Positions 51,508 to 61,229 of a stretch of 64,000 nucleotides of DNA are shown here, in pieces (the stretch's first letter is position 1; every line of letters begins with the position of its first letter). The position numbers and the translations under genes are program-made. Source of the DNA: Coriobacteriaceae bacterium (GTDB lineage: Bacteria > Actinomycetota > Coriobacteriia > Coriobacteriales > Eggerthellaceae); assembly GCA_015062685.1 (NCBI GenBank), contig SUUE01000001.1, positions 23,704-87,703 on the forward strand, written 5' to 3'. The notes under the pieces were generated by a model. That model had not been told where the DNA came from. It did not search any database and saw nothing but the letters and a program-made list of their open reading frames with translations.

Positions 51508-53400
51508 TTACACCTCGAGAATCGTCGCTATGGCCATCGGTCGCTGCTTCGTGCGCTCCCACAGAAGGTTGAGGAGCGTGTCGCGGGCGATCTTCTTCAA
51601 CTCGACCGCCGTCGCGCCTTTGGCCAGGTTACGCTGCAGGGCGCTCTCGACAGCGTCGACGGCCTCCGCGGCCACGTAGGGGTCGTCGCCGCCCGTGATG
51701 CCGTGCATCTCCACGGCCACCGGAGCCTTGAGCTTCTTGTCGGCCATGGAGACCGCCGCAGACACCGAGGCGAACCCCTGGGCGCCGAGCGTCACCCGCT
51801 CGTCGAGGACGTCCTGGGACGTGTCGCCCACGGACAGGCCATCCACGTAGACGACGCCGCTCTGGACGGTCTCGCCATGACGGACGCCGTCCGCATCGAG
51901 CACGAGGCTCTCGCCGTTCTCGCAGATGAAGATGTTCTCCGCGGGCACGCCTGTCTGCTCTGCGAGCTTGGCATGGGCGCGCAGGTGCGTCGCTTCGCCG
52001 TGGACGGGCATGAACGCGCGCGGCCGCGCGATGGACAAAACGAGCTTGAGCTCCTCGGCGCCCGCGTGGCCGGACACGTGCACGAGCGCACGGGACTTGT
52101 CGTAGACGTCCGCTCCGATCTTCGAGAGCATGTTGATGACGCGCGTAACGGCCTTCTCGTTGCCCGGGACCGGCGTGGCCGAGATGATCACGGTGTCGCC
52201 CTCGTCGATCTCGATGGTCTTGTGCAGGCCGCCCGCGATGCGCGAGAGTGCCGAGAGCGGCTCGCCCTGCGAGCCCGTGCACATGACGACGATCTTCTCG
52301 GGAGGGATGCCCGAGAGCTCGTAGGCGTCCACGAGGTCGCGGTCGTCGATGTTCAGATAGCCGAGGCGTCGCGCGATATCCGTGTTCTGAATCATCGAAC
52401 GGCCGGTCACGACCACCTTGCGGTCGCACGCTACAGCCGCGTCGCAGATCTGCTGCATGCGGTGAATGTGGCTCGCGAATGAGGCGATGACGACGCGGCC
52501 CTTGGCCTGCGCGATGATCTTGCGCAGCGTCTCGCCCACCTCGCTCTCAGACTTGGTGAACTTGGGGTTGTTCGCGTTTGTCGAGTCGGAAAGCATGAGG
52601 TCAACGCCCACCTCGCCGAATCGCGCAATGGCCCCGAAGTCCGTGTGCACGCCGTCGATGGGGCTCTGGTCCAGCTTGAAGTCGCCCGTGTGCAGGATGT
52701 TGCCCGCGGGGCTCGTGAAGAAGATGCCCACCGCTCCGGGAATGGAGTGATTCACCGAGAAGAACTCGGCCTCGATGCAGCCGAGGTTGATCTTCTCGCC
52801 CGGCTTGATCTCTATGAGCTTCGCGTTCTTGATGCGGTGCTCCGCGAACTTGCCCTCGATCAGGCCGAGCGTCATCTTCGTCGCGTAGATGGGCACCGGC
52901 ACGTCGAGGTCCTTGTAGAGGTAGGGCAAGCTGCCCGTATGGTCCTCGTGCCCGTGCGTGATGACGATGCCGCGGAGCTTGTGGGCGTTCTCCAGCACGT
53001 ACGTGTAATCCGGCAGGATCAGGTCGATGCCGGGATGGTCGTCGTCCGGGAACATGAGCCCCGCATCGTCGAGCACCATGTCGTTGCCGCACTCGAGTAC
53101 GGTCATGTTCTTGCCGATGGCGTCGAGGCCGCCCAGCGGGATTACCTTGAACTGGGCATCCGGCTTCTTGCCCTTGCCGCTCCCCCGCTTCCGCGAGTTC
53201 TTCTTCTGCGATTCGCCCTTCTTGACGTCGCGCGTGAGCGACGGGCGCTCCTTCTCGAGCTTCACGTACTTGATGGACTTAGTGCCCTTGCCCGAGCCCT
53301 TGCCCTGCTTCTTCTGCTGAGAATCCTTCTGCGATTCCTCTTTAGGCGTACTAACGCCATGACGCCTCCTAGGCGTCTTGCTGCCGTTTGCTTCTGACAT
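51508..53400 (-). CDS. rnj: Ribonuclease J
   Basis: RNase J is a metallo-beta-lactamase/beta-CASP nuclease with endonuclease and 5' exonuclease action on RNA. The zinc motif H-G-H-E-D-H is near residue 145, and the beta-CASP and C-terminal domains follow (H-V-S-G-H-A near 450). The first ~85 residues are an added Lys/Ser/Gly-rich, presumably disordered arm, making 630 residues against ~555 in Bacillus. Such basic arms are seen in actinobacterial RNase J and may bind RNA. GGAGAA precedes the ATG. Confidence 0.93.
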   Translation of the reverse strand: MSEANGSKTPRRRHGVSTPKEESQKDSQQKKQGKGSGKGTKSIKYVKLEKERPSLTRDVKKGESQKKNSRKRGSGKGKKPDAQFKVIPLGGLDAIGKNMTVLECGNDMVLDDAGLMFPDDDHPGIDLILPDYTYVLENAHKLRGIVITHGHEDHTGSLPYLYKDLDVPVPIYATKMTLGLIEGKFAEHRIKNAKLIEIKPGEKINLGCIEAEFFSVNHSIPGAVGIFFTSPAGNILHTGDFKLDQSPIDGVHTDFGAIARFGEVGVDLMLSDSTNANNPKFTKSESEVGETLRKIIAQAKGRVVIASFASHIHRMQQICDAAVACDRKVVVTGRSMIQNTDIARRLGYLNIDDRDLVDAYELSGIPPEKIVVMCTGSQGEPLSALSRIAGGLHKTIEIDEGDTVIISATPVPGNEKAVTRVINMLSKIGADVYDKSRALVHVSGHAGAEELKLVLSIARPRAFMPVHGEATHLRAHAKLAEQTGVPAENIFICENGESLVLDADGVRHGETVQSGVVYVDGLSVGDTSQDVLDERVTLGAQGFASVSAAVSMADKKLKAPVAVEMHGITGGDDPYVAAEAVDAVESALQRNLAKGATAVELKKIARDTLLNLLWERTKQRPMAIATILEV

Positions 53401-53551
53401 GCATTCTCCGTTTCTAATAGCAAACCATATGAGGCCCCGTGGGCCTATTTGTTATTCACACGCCTCTCGGCGTAACGTCCTCTGTCGGGGCGCATGCGGT
53501 GGCATCCGCCTTGTTGGGGCGCGCTCCGCGCATCCCTCAACCTTTGTTTGC

Positions 53552-53570
53552 GGGCGCTCGGGGAGCGCCC
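53552..53570. repeat. REP-like palindrome, dispersed copy
   Basis: Same 19-base core as in the recA-downstream tandem repeat, here followed by CTACGGGG, between dapA and rnj. A second small dyad (AGGCCC/GGGCCT near 53432-53446) is also in this 200-bp gap. Confidence 0.85.
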
Positions 53571-53604
53571 CTACGGGGCACAACCCTGCGCCCCGGGCAA
53601 TTAT

Positions 53605-54495
53605 TTACAGCACGCCCACTTCGCGCATGGTGGCTTCGAGCTTCGCGATCTGCTCCTGCGTCGCGTCGACGAGGGGCAGACGCACGCCGCCGACGGGGAA
53701 ACCGTCGAGCGCGAGCGCGGCCTTCACGAGAATTGGGTTCGTCGTCTCGAACAGGCCGTTCATGAGCGGCAGCAAGCGCTCGTTCGCAGCAGCCGCTTCG
53801 TCCCACTTGCCCGCCGCGCAGAGGTCCACGACCTCCTTCATGCGGGCCGTCGCCACGTTCGAGATGGTCGAGATGACGCCCGTGCCGCCCGCCTGCATGA
53901 GCTGGAAGGTGAACGAGTCGTCTCCCGAATAAACCTGAAAGCCCTCGGGGGCGTCGGCGAGGATGGCTTTCACCTGCTCGATGTCGCCGGAAGCTTCCTT
54001 GATTGCCGTAATGTTTGGGCACTCGTGCGCCAGGCGAAGCGTCGTCTCCGCCTTCATGTTGATGACGCAGCGGCCTGGGATGTTGTACAGGATGATCGGC
54101 AGGTCGGTCGATTGCGCGATCGCCTTGAAGTGCTGGTACAGACCCTCCTGCGGGGGCTTGTTGTAGTACGGCACGACGCACATGAAGCCGTCGACGCCGA
54201 GCTTGGCAACATCGGCCGCGAAGTCGATCGTGTCCGCCGTGCAGTTGTCGCCGACGTTCGCTATGACGGGAACACGACCCGCCGCAGCCTCGATGACACG
54301 CCGAATGACCTCGATCTTCTGGGGATAGAACACCGTGGGGCTCTCGCCCGTCGTGCCGCAGACGATGATCGAGTCGGTGCCGCCTTCGATGAGGCGGTTA
54401 ACGAACTCGTCGGTGCGCTTGAGGTCGATGTCGCGGTTCTCGTCGAACGGCGTGATCATTGCGGTTACAAGTCGACCAAACTGCGGCTCAGTCAT
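53605..54495 (-). CDS. dapA: 4-hydroxy-tetrahydrodipicolinate synthase
   Basis: DapA condenses pyruvate with aspartate semialdehyde in lysine and diaminopimelate synthesis. Visible motifs are C-G-T-T-G-E-S-P-T near residue 44, Y-N-I-P-G-R near 135 and the Schiff-base lysine in A-I-K-E-A-S-G near 164. Length 296. The ATG follows AAAAGGAG. dapB lies 113 bp upstream on the same strand. Confidence 0.95.
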   Translation of the reverse strand: MTEPQFGRLVTAMITPFDENRDIDLKRTDEFVNRLIEGGTDSIIVCGTTGESPTVFYPQKIEVIRRVIEAAAGRVPVIANVGDNCTADTIDFAADVAKLGVDGFMCVVPYYNKPPQEGLYQHFKAIAQSTDLPIILYNIPGRCVINMKAETTLRLAHECPNITAIKEASGDIEQVKAILADAPEGFQVYSGDDSFTFQLMQAGGTGVISTISNVATARMKEVVDLCAAGKWDEAAAANERLLPLMNGLFETTNPILVKAALALDGFPVGGVRLPLVDATQEQIAKLEATMREVGVL

Positions 54496-54608
54496 GCGAT
54501 GCTCCTTTTAACAGCGTTTATCTGGTGCCTTCATTATGGCACGCGAGAAAGTGACGTTGTTGCTCATTCATTAAAACTGCTGCCCCCGACAGCACTGCCC
54601 ACTAGCTC

Positions 54609-55373
54609 TTACAGCATGAAGTTCTCGAGGCCGATGACCAGGCCCTCGAGGTCGCCGACGTTGCGAATCCCGAGCAGGACGCCGGGCATGTAGGACGTGC
54701 GGTCCCACGAATCGTGCTTGATGGAGAGCGTCTGCCCCATCGAGCCGAAGATGACCTCCTGCGTGGCCACGTAGCCCATGGAGCGCACGGAATGAACCGG
54801 CACGCCGTCGACGAGCGTCCCGCGAGCGCCCTCGTAGCCCTCGATCTCGGTTTCCTTGCCGGGGGCCTTGCTCTCGAAGTCGCGTGCATCGGCGATCATC
54901 TGAGCGGTGCGGACGGCCGTGCCCGAAGGCGCGTCTTTCTTGTTGCAATGGTGGAACTCGATGACCTCGGCCTCGGGGAAGAACGGCGCTGCCGCCTTGG
55001 CGAACTGCATCATCAGCACGGCGCCCGTCGTGAAGTTGGGCGCGTAGAAGAGGCACGTCCCCTCGGGCGCGAGCTTCGAGAGCTCCTCGAGCTTCTCGTT
55101 GGAAAGGCCCGTGGTTCCCACGACGCAGTCGACGCCCGCGGGCAGCGCCACCTCGAGGTTGCCTGCAACCACGTTTGGCGCCGTGAAGTCGACGAGGACG
55201 TCGAACTCGCAACCGTTCACCGCGTCCGCGATCGACGTGAACGTCGGGAAAACGGCGGCCTTCCCATACGGGTCGATTCCGCAAGCTACCGTCATGTCGT
55301 CAGCAGCCGAAACGGCATCCACGACAGCAGACCCCATGCGCCCAGCATACCCAGCAACAGCAACCTTGATCAT
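54609..55373 (-). CDS. dapB: 4-hydroxy-tetrahydrodipicolinate reductase
   Basis: DapB reduces the DapA product with NAD(P)H. The dinucleotide-binding start G-Y-A-G-R-M-G and the catalytic H-H-x3-K-x-D-A-P-S-G-T-A near residue 150 are present. Length 254, normal. Together with dapA it supplies meso-diaminopimelate for peptidoglycan. Confidence 0.95.
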   Translation of the reverse strand: MIKVAVAGYAGRMGSAVVDAVSAADDMTVACGIDPYGKAAVFPTFTSIADAVNGCEFDVLVDFTAPNVVAGNLEVALPAGVDCVVGTTGLSNEKLEELSKLAPEGTCLFYAPNFTTGAVLMMQFAKAAAPFFPEAEVIEFHHCNKKDAPSGTAVRTAQMIADARDFESKAPGKETEIEGYEGARGTLVDGVPVHSVRSMGYVATQEVIFGSMGQTLSIKHDSWDRTSYMPGVLLGIRNVGDLEGLVIGLENFML

Positions 55374-55410
55374 TCTTCCTTCTTTCCACGATAGTCGCGC
55401 CTACCAGCGC

Positions 55411-55429
55411 GGGCGCTCGGAGAGCGCCC
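55411..55429. repeat. REP-like palindrome, dispersed copy
   Basis: GGGCGCTCGGAGAGCGCCC, the same core with a changed loop, followed by CTACAG and a run of T. Upstream of dapB. Confidence 0.8.
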
Positions 55430-55473
55430 CTACAGTTTTTTAAAGCGCCCCAACGGTTCGTTCAAACAGAGTA

Positions 55474-55589
55474 GCCCCGCTTGCTTCGGGGAGGGGTGTT
55501 AGCCGCTTCCGCGGGCACCAACTAGCTCTTAATACCAAAGCTAGCCGAGGACGCCGTAGGCGAACACCCCTCCCCGAAGCAAGCGGGGC
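55474..55589. repeat. 27-bp perfect inverted repeat between pnp and dapB
   Basis: The arms 55474-55500 and 55563-55589 are exact complements (outer part GCCCCGCTTGCTTCGGGG), with a 62-base spacer that holds a shorter CTAGCT/AGCTAG dyad. It could end the pnp transcript or mark a mobile miniature element; no terminator U-run follows on the minus strand. Confidence 0.85.
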
Positions 55590-55610
55590 GGAGAAACTCG
55601 TTAGACGAGC

Positions 55611-57800
55611 TTACGCGTCATGCGAACGGCGCGGACGACGCTCGCGGTTGCTGCGGCCCGGCTTGCTGTCGCGGTCGCTGTGCTCGCGACGAGCGGGCGC
55701 ACTCCCCTCGGGGGCATCGGGCTTGTCCAGACGGTCGAGCGAGATCTTGCCCGTCTTCGGATCGACCTCGAGCACCTTCACCTTGACGATGTCGCCCAGG
55801 TTCAACACGTCCTCGACCTTCCCGACGCGGCCGTTGGCAACGCGCGAGATGTGGAGCAGGCCGTCCTTGGCGGGCGTCAGCTTGACGAACGCGCCGAAGT
55901 CCTTGATGCCCACGACTTCGCCCTCGTACTCCTCGCCCTCTTCGGGCTCCTTGACGATGCCGAGGATCATCTGCTTGGCAGCCTCGCCAGCATGGCCCTC
56001 GACCGCGGCGATGTGGATCGTGCCGTCCTCCTGGATGTCGATGCTCGCGCCGGTCTCCTCCTGGATGCCGCGGACGACCTTGCCGCCGCTGCCGATGACG
56101 TCGCGGATCTTGTCCACGGGAATGTGGATGGTCTCGATGCGCGGAGCGTAGTCCGAGAGCTCCTCGCGCGGTGCGGGAATCTCCTCGAGCATGGCCTTGA
56201 GGATGTGAGCGCGGCCGCGCTTGGCCTGCTCGAGCGCGCGGGCCAGGATCTCGACGGACAGGCCACGGGCCTTGTTGTCCATCTGGAGGGCGGTGATGCC
56301 CGTCTCGGTGCCCGTCACCTTGAAGTCCATGTCGCCGAGGAAGTCCTCGATGCCCTGGATGTCGGAGAGGATGACGACATCGTCGCCTTCCTTGATGAGG
56401 CCCATGGCAATGCCGGAAACGGGCGCCTTGATGGGCACGCCCGCGTCCATGAGGGCCAGGGTCGAACCGCAGGTGGAAGCCATCGACGAAGAGCCGTTGG
56501 ATTCCAGCACCTCGGAAACGACGCGGATCGCGTACGGGAACTCGTCCTCGCTCGGCAGCACGGGAATCAGGGCGCGCTCAGCGAGAGCGCCATGACCGAC
56601 TTCGCGGCGCTTGGGGGCGCCCATGCGGCCAACCTCGCCCGTGCAGTAGGGCGGGAAGTTGTACTGGTGCATGTAGCGCTTGCCCTCGACGGGCTCGATG
56701 GTGTCGAGGCGCTGCCACTCGTTGAGCATGCCGAGCGTGGCGATGGAGAGCACCTGCGTCTGGCCGCGCTGGAAGAGGCCGGAGCCGTGCACGCGCGGCA
56801 GGTAACCGGGCACGATGTGCAGCGGGCGAATCTCCTCGGGCGTACGGCCGTCGGCGCGCTCGCCAGTCTCGATGACCATGGCGCGCATCGCGTGCTTCTC
56901 GAGCAGCTTGAGCTCGGCGGCGATGTCGGAACCCCAGGCCGCGAGCTCCTCCTCGGTGAACTTCTCGGCCTTGATGCGATCCTTGAGCTCGGCAACCTTG
57001 CCCATGCGGGCCTGCTTGTCGGCGTCCTTCAGGGCGGCGGACATCTCAGCCGCGAACGGCTCGATGCGCTCGGCGATGGAGGGATCGGCCTGATGGATGG
57101 GCCACTCGCGCTTCTCGATCTCGCAGCGGTCCAGGAAGCGCTGCTGCGCCTCGCAGAACTTGGCGATGGCGGTCTGGCCGAAGGACATCGCGGCGAGCAT
57201 GTCCTCTTCGGAGATCTCCTTGGCGCCGGCCTCGATCATGCTGATGTACTCAGTGGTGCCAGCGATGATCAGGTCGAGGTCGGAGTTTGCCTGCTCCTCG
57301 TACGTCGGGTTGCAGATGAAATCGCCCGTGGTGATGTCGCGGCCTACGCGCACGCAGGCGCAAGGGCCGTCGAACGGAGCATCGCCGATCATGAGTGCCG
57401 CGGAGGCGCCCATGACGCAGATGTTGTCGATCGGGTTGACCTGGTCGGCGACGAGCGTCGTGGCCACGATGTGCACCTCGCGCTTGAAGCCGTCGGCGAA
57501 GCCGGGGCGGATCGGTCGGTCGATCATGCGAGCGGTCAGCGTGCCCTTCTCGGACGGACGAGCCTCGCGCTTGAGGTAGCCGCCCGGGATGCGCCCGACA
57601 GCGTACATCTTCTCGATGTAGTCAACGGTCAGCGGAAAGAAATCGTAGTTCTTTTCCTCGCCCGAGATGACGGCGGTGACGAGCACCGTGGTGTCGCCCT
57701 GGCCGACGAGCACCGCGCCCGTCGTCTGCTTGGCCAGCTCGCCCGTCTCGAGGCGATATTCCTTGCCGTACAGCTCGAACTTTTCGACGATCTTGTTCAT
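55611..57800 (-). CDS. pnp: Polyribonucleotide nucleotidyltransferase
   Basis: PNPase degrades RNA from the 3' end with phosphate. Two RNase PH-type domains (~10-230 and ~330-560), a KH domain ([10 protein letters not shown] near 575) and an S1 domain (~640-705) are followed by a short Arg/Ser-rich tail. ATG 57800 with GAGGAAGAG upstream is preferred; the frame runs on to 57884 but lacks homology there. 729 residues. Confidence 0.95.
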   Translation of the reverse strand: MNKIVEKFELYGKEYRLETGELAKQTTGAVLVGQGDTTVLVTAVISGEEKNYDFFPLTVDYIEKMYAVGRIPGGYLKREARPSEKGTLTARMIDRPIRPGFADGFKREVHIVATTLVADQVNPIDNICVMGASAALMIGDAPFDGPCACVRVGRDITTGDFICNPTYEEQANSDLDLIIAGTTEYISMIEAGAKEISEEDMLAAMSFGQTAIAKFCEAQQRFLDRCEIEKREWPIHQADPSIAERIEPFAAEMSAALKDADKQARMGKVAELKDRIKAEKFTEEELAAWGSDIAAELKLLEKHAMRAMVIETGERADGRTPEEIRPLHIVPGYLPRVHGSGLFQRGQTQVLSIATLGMLNEWQRLDTIEPVEGKRYMHQYNFPPYCTGEVGRMGAPKRREVGHGALAERALIPVLPSEDEFPYAIRVVSEVLESNGSSSMASTCGSTLALMDAGVPIKAPVSGIAMGLIKEGDDVVILSDIQGIEDFLGDMDFKVTGTETGITALQMDNKARGLSVEILARALEQAKRGRAHILKAMLEEIPAPREELSDYAPRIETIHIPVDKIRDVIGSGGKVVRGIQEETGASIDIQEDGTIHIAAVEGHAGEAAKQMILGIVKEPEEGEEYEGEVVGIKDFGAFVKLTPAKDGLLHISRVANGRVGKVEDVLNLGDIVKVKVLEVDPKTGKISLDRLDKPDAPEGSAPARREHSDRDSKPGRSNRERRPRRSHDA

Positions 57801-57886
57801 GTTTCTCTCTTCCTCTTTTTCCTCTTGCGGCGAAACGGGAGCCTGTCCCCCGCTTTCACCATGCGCTCCTCGCGCATTTTTCAAAA

Positions 57887-57907
57887 GAACCCGCTGGAAG
57901 CGGGTTC
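57887..57907 (-). terminator. Terminator or attenuator between rpsO and pnp
   Basis: GAACCCGCT (57887-57895) pairs with AGCGGGTTC (57899-57907) around GGA; TTTT follows on the minus strand. It is 8 bp after the rpsO stop and 87 bp before pnp, so rpsO would end here while some transcripts read on into pnp. Confidence 0.8.
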
Positions 57908-57915
57908 CCTTTCAC

Positions 57916-58203
57916 CTAGATGTTGTCGCGGATGCCGAGCTTCTTCACGAGTGCGCGGTATTCGTCGATATCGCGGTTCTTGATGTACTTCAGGAGGCCG
58001 CGGCGCTTACCGATGAGCTTCATGAGGCCTCGGCGAGTGTGGTTGTCCTTCTTGTGCACCTTGAGGTGCTCGGTGAGGTTGCGGATGCGCTCGGTCAGGA
58101 TGGCCACCTGAACCTCGGGGCTGCCCGAATCGTTCGCGCCCTTGCCGTACTCGGCGATGAGCTCTGCAGTGCGCTCCTTGGTGATGCTCAGCTTTTCAGC
58201 CAT
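57916..58203 (-). CDS. rpsO: 30S ribosomal protein S15
   Basis: S15 is a primary 16S rRNA-binding protein of the small-subunit platform. The sequence shows [11 protein letters not shown]-x-[13 protein letters not shown] and the closing L-L-K-Y-I segment. The 95 residues include an N-terminal stretch slightly longer than the usual 88-89. The promoter must lie in the ~217-bp gap upstream, where I see no other feature. Confidence 0.95.
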   Translation of the reverse strand: MAEKLSITKERTAELIAEYGKGANDSGSPEVQVAILTERIRNLTEHLKVHKKDNHTRRGLMKLIGKRRGLLKYIKNRDIDEYRALVKKLGIRDNI

Positions 58204-58420
58204 GTTCTTCCACCTTTCGTAATTCCCTTGCGGGACCCTTCCGCTTTCAACCGGGTTACCATGCGGTGGTGCATGACGACCAAGTATGAAGCGACCGCGC
58301 TTTTGCGCAGCCCGTCCATATTAAGTAAACGCAGCTCCAGCGGCAAGAAACGCTCGTTAACCAACAGATTTTGCACACGAATCGTCCCAGATGGCTGCCC
58401 CGGCGCACGCTTCGCGGCCC

Positions 58421-59194
58421 TTAGAACAGCCCGCCCGTGAACACGAAGTCGAGCGATTTCACGTCCCTGCCCACGTGGGTCCTCGCCCATTGCCGCGCGA
58501 AATGGAGCACGTCGAACAGCACCGCATTGTCAATTTCCATTGCGGAAATGTCGTCGAAACGTGCGTAGAGCAGGGCTTTCGCCCAAGCGAGCGTGTTCGC
58601 GGCGTACATGAGCGCGTCAGCGGGACGACAGCACGAACCGCATACGACGCCTCCGCCCTCCAACGAGAGAGCCACCTTTCCCGGCCCGCCTTCGAGCGGA
58701 ATAGCGTTCCCGCACGAAACGCACTCGTCGAAGCTCGGCCTGAAGCCCGCCATCGCCATCGTCTTGAGCATGGCGGCGGCTGCGGCGGCGAGCGCCCCAT
58801 TCGGCTCCGCAGCCCCAATTGCGTCGAGCGCCGTCTTGGTCATGTCGAACAAACGCGGCTGCTCGAGGCCCTCTTGGGCGACGAGGCACACTATCTCGGC
58901 CACTACGGCCGCGCAAGATGCCTGCTCGAGGCCGAACGGATCATGGCGCTCGCCCTTTGCCAGGCGCGCGTCAGAAACCACGTCGAGACTCCTGCCTTTG
59001 GCGATGAGCGCGTCTGCGATGCAGAAGAGGTCGAGGCGGCCCGCCATGGACCCACCTGGCTTGCGGGCGCCTTTCGCAACTGCGCGAACGAGGCTCCCGT
59101 CTTCCCCGAGAATGGTTACTATCAAGTCCTTTTCGGCAAGCTTGGTCTTGCGCAGCACGATGCCTCTAGTCTTGTAGGTGCGCGATGCTGCCAT
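58421..59194 (-). CDS. recO: DNA repair protein RecO
   Basis: RecO loads RecA onto SSB-coated DNA with RecR. The N-terminal OB fold starts T-Y-K-T-R-G-I-V-L-R-K-T-K-L-A-E-K-D, and the zinc finger C-x2-C ... C-x2-C (C-V-S-C-G-N ... C-G-S-C-C) is near residues 150-180. ATG 59194 is chosen; the longer frame upstream reads inside the neighbour gene. It begins 7 bp after the PASTA gene. 257 residues. Confidence 0.9.
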   Translation of the reverse strand: MAASRTYKTRGIVLRKTKLAEKDLIVTILGEDGSLVRAVAKGARKPGGSMAGRLDLFCIADALIAKGRSLDVVSDARLAKGERHDPFGLEQASCAAVVAEIVCLVAQEGLEQPRLFDMTKTALDAIGAAEPNGALAAAAAAMLKTMAMAGFRPSFDECVSCGNAIPLEGGPGKVALSLEGGGVVCGSCCRPADALMYAANTLAWAKALLYARFDDISAMEIDNAVLFDVLHFARQWARTHVGRDVKSLDFVFTGGLF

Positions 59195-59201
59195 GCGAGC
59201 G

Positions 59202-60596
59202 CTAGCCGATAGGCTGGTTGCTGTCCGTGAAGGAGATGACGCTGTTGATCGTCGTGGGCGTGCCGTACACCGTCTCGCCGGCAAGCTGCGTGAACGCGCG
59301 GGCCGAAGCGGAATACGAGACGGTCCCGTTGCCCTCGTAGTGCACGGAGTTGAGCGAGTCGATTATGAAGTTCGTGCCGTTGACGTTGATCGTCGTGCCG
59401 GGCGCGAGCGACGAGCGCGCCAGGTTCTCAAGGTAGGTGGCACGTGCCTGAGCTATCTGGATATAGACGATCTCGCCCTTCGCAACCTTCGTGCCAGCGG
59501 CGGGAGACGTGCCTATCATGCTGCCGTCCGCATAGCTATCGGAAACGATGTAGACCACGTCGTAGCCGAGCCCAGCGTCCTCGAGCGCCTTGATTGCGTC
59601 ATCGAGGTACATGCTGCTCACATCGGGCACCGTGTAAGGAGCCGCAACCTTGACGACCACCTCGGACGTGCCCTTCGCGCGGGAGCCGGGCTCCGGAGAC
59701 ACGGAGAGCACCTTGCCCTCGGGCTCCTCGGAGCTCTGCTTCTCGAACTTCACGTTCTTGAAGCCCTCTTCGGCCAGGGCAGCGGCCGCGTCTTGCTGCG
59801 TCATGCCAACGATGTTCGCCGGTATCGTGCGCGCCGTGGCAATGTGGATGTTGACTTCCGAGCCCTCGCTCGCACGATTGCCCGCCTCGGGGTCGGTGAT
59901 GAGCACGAGGCCCTCGGTATCGTCGGATTTCACCTGCTTGGAGCTGACCTTGAAGCCCTGCCCCTCGAGGACGCTCGTCGCATCGGCCTCGGTCATGCCG
60001 GTGACGTCGGGGATGGTGCGGCCGCCCCACATGCCCATCTGGAACGTCACGAGGGCTATAGCCGCAACGGCCACGACAACAATCGCGATGGCAATCGGTA
60101 TGATCTTCTTGCTCGGCTTCTTTTTCTTGGTGGAAGACGCGAGGAAGTCCTTGCTCTTCTCCTTCTCGCCGTCGCCGATGGGCGCCATCTGCATGGTGTT
60201 GCCATCGCGCCAGTTCGGCTCGGGAGCCTCATAGGATGGATCGACGAGGGTCTCGCCGTATTCGTCGGCCGGCACTTCGAGGCCCGATAGGTCTATGCCG
60301 ATCTCAGCCGTGCGGTTCTCCGGGGTTTGCTCTTGGAAATCGTCGAAGTCGTCCAGATCGAAGAGCTCCTGCGTCTTGAGCGCCTCGTCATCTCGCTCGA
60401 TCGAAGCGTCGATGTTGCCGTCGCTCTCGGGCTTGACTTGGCTGGCATCTTCCCCAGCACCTTGCTCGTGTTCTTCCTGCATGTTCAGGAGGAACTCCTC
60501 GGACTCGAGGTCGAGGCCAACAAGGGGGAAACCACACTCGTCGCAGAACTTCGCGCTTTCCCTGTTCTCTGTTTGGCAATTAGGACATACCAACAT
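59202..60596 (-). CDS. Zinc-ribbon, membrane-anchored PASTA protein without kinase
   Basis: The N-terminus is a zinc ribbon (C-P-N-C ... C-D-E-C-G, residues 4-22), followed by an acidic linker, one helix (~164-186) and three outside PASTA repeats (~193-400; P-D-V-T-G-M-T-E-A-D-A, V-G-M-T-Q-Q-D-A, V-P-D-V-S-S-M-Y). A further ~70-residue beta-rich tail ends the protein. PASTA repeats bind muropeptides or beta-lactams and normally cap Ser/Thr kinases or PBPs; here there is neither. 464 residues. Confidence 0.85.
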   Translation of the reverse strand: MLVCPNCQTENRESAKFCDECGFPLVGLDLESEEFLLNMQEEHEQGAGEDASQVKPESDGNIDASIERDDEALKTQELFDLDDFDDFQEQTPENRTAEIGIDLSGLEVPADEYGETLVDPSYEAPEPNWRDGNTMQMAPIGDGEKEKSKDFLASSTKKKKPSKKIIPIAIAIVVVAVAAIALVTFQMGMWGGRTIPDVTGMTEADATSVLEGQGFKVSSKQVKSDDTEGLVLITDPEAGNRASEGSEVNIHIATARTIPANIVGMTQQDAAAALAEEGFKNVKFEKQSSEEPEGKVLSVSPEPGSRAKGTSEVVVKVAAPYTVPDVSSMYLDDAIKALEDAGLGYDVVYIVSDSYADGSMIGTSPAAGTKVAKGEIVYIQIAQARATYLENLARSSLAPGTTINVNGTNFIIDSLNSVHYEGNGTVSYSASARAFTQLAGETVYGTPTTINSVISFTDSNQPIG

Positions 60597-60750
60597 GGAC
60601 CATTCCCCTGTTCGTTTCTACTAAGGGCATTCTAGAACAAACGCAGGCGAAGCACAGTATATGCACATCAACACGAACTCGGATACACAATATCTAGATG
60701 CCGCCAACCGGAGCGCGAAACACGGCACGACCTGCGATCACTTGCCCTAC

Positions 60751-61227
60751 CTAAGCGAACTTGGCCTCGAGCGCCCGCGCGACATGCTCGGGAACGAACT
60801 TCTCCACGGAGCTGTGGAGGCTCGCGAGCTCGCGGACGATCGACGAAGACAGGTACATGTACTGCGGCGGCGACATGATGAACACCGTCTCTATCTCGCG
60901 GCCGAGCTCGTAGTTGAGCGCCGCCATCTGGAACTCGTACTCGAAGTCCGTGATGGCTCGCAGCCCTTTCACGAGCACCTGCGCGTTCTTCTCGCGCGCG
61001 AAGTCTACGAGCAGCCCTCCGAACGGCTCGGCGTCGGCGTTGTCGATATCCTTGATGGCCTCGCGCACGAGGGCGGTGCGCTCATCGAGGCTGAAGATGG
61101 GGTGCTTTCCCGCAGACGCGGCGACCGCGACGGTCACCTCGTCGAAAAGCTGCGCCGCGCGCTTGATGACGTCCAAGTGCCCGTATGTGATCGGGTCGAA
61201 CGTGCCGGGGATGATCGCTCTTCTCAT
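60751..61227 (-). CDS. coaD: Phosphopantetheine adenylyltransferase
   Basis: CoaD makes dephospho-CoA in coenzyme A synthesis. The nucleotide-binding G-T-F-D-P-I-T-Y-G-H-L-D is at residues 8-19 and the family's S-S-S-I-V-R-E-L is near 130. ATG 61227 follows GAGGAG and leaves 158 residues, the normal length. It is two bases after the rsmD stop. Confidence 0.95.
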   Translation of the reverse strand: MRRAIIPGTFDPITYGHLDVIKRAAQLFDEVTVAVAASAGKHPIFSLDERTALVREAIKDIDNADAEPFGGLLVDFAREKNAQVLVKGLRAITDFEYEFQMAALNYELGREIETVFIMSPPQYMYLSSSIVRELASLHSSVEKFVPEHVARALEAKFA

Positions 61228-61229
61228 GC

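Noticed and set aside
55620-57983. 787-residue plus-strand open frame opposite pnp and rpsO
   Set aside because: Antisense shadow of two certain genes; Leu/Ala/Arg/His-biased translation without motifs.
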